Shown here one piece after another: positions 61,112 to 64,000 of a stretch of DNA of 64,000 nt; the first letter of the stretch is position 1, and the number at the start of each line of letters is the position of its first letter. Source of the stretch: JBAOHV01 sp964450685 (lineage in GTDB: Bacteria > Actinomycetota > Acidimicrobiia > Acidimicrobiales > Microtrichaceae); NCBI GenBank assembly GCA_964450685.1, contig CAYVDN010000010.1:1-64000 (forward strand), given 5' to 3'. Under the pieces are notes generated by a model. The model was not told where the DNA came from, ran no database searches, and saw only the letters and a list, made by a program, of their open reading frames with translations. The translations under genes were made by a program, and so were the position numbers.

Positions 61112-62659
61112 CTATCGGTGCGAGGTTCCCCTGCCGGGGTCCACCCTGACCACGGTCCCATCGGCGGTGGCCCTGGTGTTGGCGAGCCTGGGGTCGGTGT
61201 GTTCCAGGTGAGCGCGAAGCAGCTCCTGGGTGCATTCGAGCATCTCGGTGGTGCGGGTCGGATCTCCTGCCAGGTCGTGCAGTTCGCCCGGGTCCTGGTC
61301 CAGGTCGAAGTAGAGGGGCGGGAAACCGCCGCAGAACTGCACGTACTTGCGGTTCCGGCCACGCCACACCGACAGGGCGCACTGGTCCTGGCGTATCCCG
61401 AAGAGGTCCTCGATCAGCGTCGAGGTCGGATCGCGGAAGTCGAACTCGTGGTGGGCGGCGGTCCTCCAGCCGGCCGGCGCGTCGGTTCCGTGCAGGTCCC
61501 CGTCCAGGAATGGCCGTAGCGACGCGCCGTCGCAGAAGGGCGACGGTGGCGCGCCGACCAGGTCGAGCAACGTGGGGGTGATGTCGACGTTCTCGGTGAA
61601 CGCTTCGACGGTGCGGCCTGGACTTCCCTCCATGCCGGGCCAGCGGACGATCAGCGGGATCCGGTAGCTCTGGTCGAAGAAGCCGAGCTTCTCCACCAGC
61701 CAGTGGTCACCCAACTGCTCACCGTGGTCCGAGGTCAGCACGACGATCGTGTCGTCACGCAGGCCGCGTTCGTCGAGGCCGTCGAGCAGGCGACCGACCT
61801 GGGCGTCCACCTCGGCGATCATGCCGTAATAGGTGGCCTGCAGCTGACGCTGGTCCAGCTCCGACTCCGGCGAGGGGACAACACCGAGAGCCGCCGCGAC
61901 GAATGGGTGGACGGCGCCCTCGTCTCCGGGCGTCGGGTGCCGGGTGGGTGCGGGCATGTCGGCTGGGTCGAACATGTCGTTGTAGGGCGCCGGCGCCAGG
62001 TATGGGGGGTGGGGGCGCAGGTACGACAGGTGCACGCAGAACGGTTGGTCGAGCCTGCCCGGTCCGTCCAGCCATTCGAGTGCCTTCGTGGTGATGAACG
62101 CCGACTCGGTGTGCTCGGCCGCGTAGCGGGCGGGCCGCCAGGTGGCCCCTCGTCCGTCGGGGGTGGCGACGTCCGCCGGTTCATAGATCAGTCGGTGCTC
62201 GTCGGGGGTGTCGTATCCCATAGCGGACAGCCACTCGATCCACGGCCTGATGTCGTCGTCCAACAGGACCCCGGTCGAGAAGCCCGGCATCGGCTGCTCG
62301 TAGCTGGTGCGTCGCGGGTCGTCCTCTCCGAGCGTCGCAGGGTCGAGAGTCGTGTCGGTGTAGCCGAACAGGACGGGGTCGTAGCCGTGCTCCCGAAGCA
62401 TGCGCGGCAGCATCGGCAGGTGATCCGACAGAGGAGCACCGTTGCTGGTGACCCTGTGGTTCGACTGCCACAGGCCGGTCAGCAGCGACGCCCGGGAGGG
62501 CCCGCAGGGCGCGCAGTTGGCGAAGTGGTGAGTGAAGCGCACGCCGTCGGCCGCCAGCCGGTCCAGGTTGGGGGTGCGAACGACCGGGTGCCCGGCCACG
62601 CCCAGGCAGTCCGCGCGGAACTGGTCGAGGGTGATCAGCAACACGTTCGGTCGACGCAT
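61112..62659 (-). CDS. Type I sulfatase / alkaline-phosphatase-superfamily hydrolase
   Basis: A 515-residue hydrolase. Metal and catalytic residues are visible: Asp12 in LITLDQFRAD, the formylglycine motif CGPSRASLLTG with Cys52, and SDHGEQLGDHW. The Cys needs conversion by a formylglycine-generating enzyme, which is not in the window. No signal peptide is seen, so a cytoplasmic place is likely. The substrate could be a sulfate or phosphonate ester. It is divergent from the amidohydrolase, 34 bases apart. Confidence 0.9.
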   Translation of the reverse strand: MRRPNVLLITLDQFRADCLGVAGHPVVRTPNLDRLAADGVRFTHHFANCAPCGPSRASLLTGLWQSNHRVTSNGAPLSDHLPMLPRMLREHGYDPVLFGYTDTTLDPATLGEDDPRRTSYEQPMPGFSTGVLLDDDIRPWIEWLSAMGYDTPDEHRLIYEPADVATPDGRGATWRPARYAAEHTESAFITTKALEWLDGPGRLDQPFCVHLSYLRPHPPYLAPAPYNDMFDPADMPAPTRHPTPGDEGAVHPFVAAALGVVPSPESELDQRQLQATYYGMIAEVDAQVGRLLDGLDERGLRDDTIVVLTSDHGEQLGDHWLVEKLGFFDQSYRIPLIVRWPGMEGSPGRTVEAFTENVDITPTLLDLVGAPPSPFCDGASLRPFLDGDLHGTDAPAGWRTAAHHEFDFRDPTSTLIEDLFGIRQDQCALSVWRGRNRKYVQFCGGFPPLYFDLDQDPGELHDLAGDPTRTTEMLECTQELLRAHLEHTDPRLANTRATADGTVVRVDPGRGTSHR

Positions 62660-62679
62660 GGAACGTGTTCTAGCTCCGG

Positions 62680-62685
62680 TACCGT
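62680..62685 (+). promoter_or_regulatory. Putative -10 box TACCGT for the amidohydrolase gene
   Basis: TACCGT ends 8 bases before ATG 62694 with no ribosome site, in the short divergent space with the sulfatase. Confidence 0.4.
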
Positions 62686-62693
62686 GGCCGTCC

Positions 62694-63563
62694 ATGGCCA
62701 TGCCCACTGGAATCGGTGTCATCGACACGATGATGGACCTGCCCTTCGACGACGTGCGCTCGATCTACGAGTTCCTTGCACCGAACCTCAAGGACGACGA
62801 GTCCAAGGACGAGTTCGAGTTCCCTGCGCAGTACATGTTCAAGAAGGTCCCCGGGGCGATGGAAGCAGGCTCTGATCCAGTCGCTCACACCGTCGCTCTG
62901 ATGAACCACCACGGGATCGAAGCGGCGTTGATCGGCTCGGGCGGACCCAACCAGATGCGGGCGATCGAGGAGCACCCCGGTCGGTTCCTGCCGTCGCTGG
63001 GAGTGGACCCCAACGAGGGCATGGCCGCGGTCCGTCGCATCGACGAGCTGCACCGCTCGATAGGGCTCAGGGCGGTCGTCGCGTTCCCCGCGGGATGCAA
63101 CCCGCAGGTGCCGATCGACGACAAGCGCTGGTACCCGATCTACGCCAAGTGCTGCGAGCTCGACCTGCCGATCTTCATCTGCGTGGGTGTGCCGGGGCCA
63201 CGGGTGCCGCTGGCCGCCCAGAAGGTCGAACTACTCGACGAGGTCTGCTGGTTCTTCCCCGAGCTGACGATCGTCATGCGCCATGGGGCGGAGCCGTGGG
63301 AGGACCTGGCGGTCAAGCTGATGCTCAAGTGGCCGAACCTGCACTACTCCACGTCAGCGTTCGCTCCGCGCTACTACCCGCAGGCGATCATCGACTACGC
63401 CAACACCCGTGGTGCCGACAAGGTGCTCTACGGCGGCTACTTCCCGATGGGTCTGACCCTGGACCGGATCTTCTCCGAGCTGCCCGACGTCGGCTTCAAG
63501 GACGACGTGTGGCCCAAGTTCCTGCGCGACAACGCCCGGCGGATCCTCCGGTTGGACGCGTAG
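62694..63563 (+). CDS. Amidohydrolase-2 (ACMSD-like) family protein
   Basis: A 289-residue TIM-barrel metal hydrolase or decarboxylase. The N-terminal GVIDTMMDLPFDDV stands where most relatives have HxH, so one metal site is altered. LPIFICVGVPGPRVP, FPELTIVMRHGAEPWEDLAV and DKVLYGGYFPMG follow the amidohydrolase-2 plan, though the usual SDYP near the end reads GGYF. Homologues with these changes occur with lipid degradation genes in actinobacteria. Function is unproven. A second ATG two codons in is possible. Confidence 0.82.
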   Translation: MAMPTGIGVIDTMMDLPFDDVRSIYEFLAPNLKDDESKDEFEFPAQYMFKKVPGAMEAGSDPVAHTVALMNHHGIEAALIGSGGPNQMRAIEEHPGRFLPSLGVDPNEGMAAVRRIDELHRSIGLRAVVAFPAGCNPQVPIDDKRWYPIYAKCCELDLPIFICVGVPGPRVPLAAQKVELLDEVCWFFPELTIVMRHGAEPWEDLAVKLMLKWPNLHYSTSAFAPRYYPQAIIDYANTRGADKVLYGGYFPMGLTLDRIFSELPDVGFKDDVWPKFLRDNARRILRLDA

Positions 63564-63564
63564 G

Positions 63565-63570
63565 TAGCCT
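63565..63570 (+). promoter_or_regulatory. Putative -10 box TAGCCT for arsC
   Basis: TAGCCT ends 7 bases before ATG 63578 and lies just past the amidohydrolase stop; it may start a leaderless arsC message. Confidence 0.4.
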
Positions 63571-63577
63571 CTCGACC

Positions 63578-63937
63578 ATGAGCGAAGTCGTCATCTTCCA
63601 CAATCCGAACTGCTCGACCTCACGTCACGCGGTCGACGCTGCCGACGAGGCAGGTGTCGACTACGAGCTCGTCAAGTACATGCTCAAGGCCGAGCGTCCC
63701 ACCCGGGAGCAGCTCAGCGAGCTGATGGACCAGCTCGAGGATCCGGTGACCGACCTGGTGCGCCGTGACGCCAACTTCGCCAAGCTCGGTCTGAGCGACG
63801 CTGACGTCGCAACCGCCGAACAGGTGCTCGACGTGCTCAGCGAACACCCACAGCTGTTGCAGCGTCCGGTCCTCGTCCGGGACGGGCGGGCGATCATCGG
63901 GCGGCCCAAGGACAGGGTGCCCGAGTTCCTGGCGTGA
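63578..63937 (+). CDS. arsC: ArsC-family arsenate reductase
   Basis: A 119-residue thioredoxin-fold protein of the glutaredoxin-linked ArsC group. Cys12 lies in FHNPNCSTSR, and the arginines that hold arsenate are in LVRRD, LLQRPVLV and IIGRPKD, matching Arg60, Arg94 and Arg107 of the E. coli enzyme. It reduces arsenate to arsenite or acts in general redox control. No arsR or arsB is adjacent within the window. It starts 14 bases after the amidohydrolase. Confidence 0.9.
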   Translation: MSEVVIFHNPNCSTSRHAVDAADEAGVDYELVKYMLKAERPTREQLSELMDQLEDPVTDLVRRDANFAKLGLSDADVATAEQVLDVLSEHPQLLQRPVLVRDGRAIIGRPKDRVPEFLA

Positions 63938-63951
63938 GAGCGCGACGGACT

Positions 63952-63967
63952 GGTCCTGATCAGGACC
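63952..63967. terminator. Perfect 16-base palindrome between converging genes
   Basis: GGTCCTGATCAGGACC is an exact inverted repeat 14 bases after arsC and over the likely stop of the last gene. With a small loop it could end both transcripts. Confidence 0.4.
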
Positions 63968-64000
63968 GTTCGTCGAAGACCTCGAGCCCGGCGAAGTTGC
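63960..64000 (-). CDS. Possible C-terminus of the next gene
   Basis: The minus strand reads NFAGLEVFDERS then TGA at the window edge. The GC-typical codons and the palindrome over the stop make a gene end likely, but twelve residues are too few to name it. Confidence 0.35.
   Translation of the reverse strand, partial: NFAGLEVFDERS

Overview
The window is GC-rich actinobacterial DNA. The gene content points to a member of the Acidimicrobiia or a close relative, probably an uncultured or draft genome: F420-type enzymes, a mycofactocin-type SDR, steroid-type acyl-CoA dehydrogenase pairs, a HelR-like helicase, a 1477-residue Lhr, Streptomyces-like ParC, Thr-rich lipoprotein spacers and many probably leaderless genes. 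The lineage is inferred from these features and was not tested. Three runs of exactly 100 N (12154-12253, 27988-28087, 40083-40182) are scaffold joins; each interrupts a gene, so those three products are incomplete.

Layout. 1-393 is the end of a methyltransferase. 330-5609 (minus) is a cell-envelope group: apolipoprotein N-acyltransferase (with Ser in place of the catalytic Cys), GT4 glycosyltransferase, methyltransferase, an alpha/alpha-toroid protein and a small membrane protein. 5598-8355 (plus) is a copper-delivery group for a heme-copper oxidase: cytochrome c lipoprotein, SCO1/SenC, PCuAC, a cupredoxin-like protein and a degenerate PCuAC-like lipoprotein. 8379-11742 (minus) is the heme operon hemE-hemH-hemY. 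11779-16817 holds a small unknown gene, the gapped HelR-like helicase, a cupredoxin lipoprotein overlapping a metallo-beta-lactamase-fold protein, a GAF-LuxR regulator and a DtxR/MntR regulator. 16888-21321 is lhr.

21377-27440 carries a mycofactocin-type SDR, an uncharacterised protein sharing its start site with an SdpI-like gene, an F420-type flavoenzyme and an FtsX/MacB-type ABC exporter. 27451-34715 is surface-glycan and redox material: gapped GT2, GT-C membrane glycosyltransferase, 1-Cys peroxiredoxin, phasin-like protein with a well-formed promoter/operator, lhgO and two acyltransferase-3 proteins. 34770-42912 is a split topoisomerase IV locus (parE, parC) with a sulfotransferase, a DUF1214 protein and a gapped FAD oxidoreductase between them.

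42993-50323 is mostly acyl-CoA and small-molecule metabolism: amidase, HPF-like protein, LLM oxidoreductase, crotonase, dimeric-barrel protein, SDR and PaaI thioesterase, ending with a DUF222-HNH protein. 50354-64000 contains a hexapeptide acyltransferase with CorA, a large secreted subtilase-like protein that lacks its catalytic Ser, a two-subunit acyl-CoA dehydrogenase, a PIN-PhoH protein with no standard start codon, an SLC41/MgtE transporter, a sulfatase, an amidohydrolase, ArsC and the edge of one more gene.

No rRNA, tRNA, CRISPR array, prophage or intact insertion sequence was recognised. No gene-free stretch exceeds about 170 bases apart from the assembly gaps. Four-base ATGA or GTGA overlaps are common, which suggests translational coupling. 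Many first genes of transcripts have a TANNNT box ending 6-8 bases before the start codon and no clear Shine-Dalgarno sequence.
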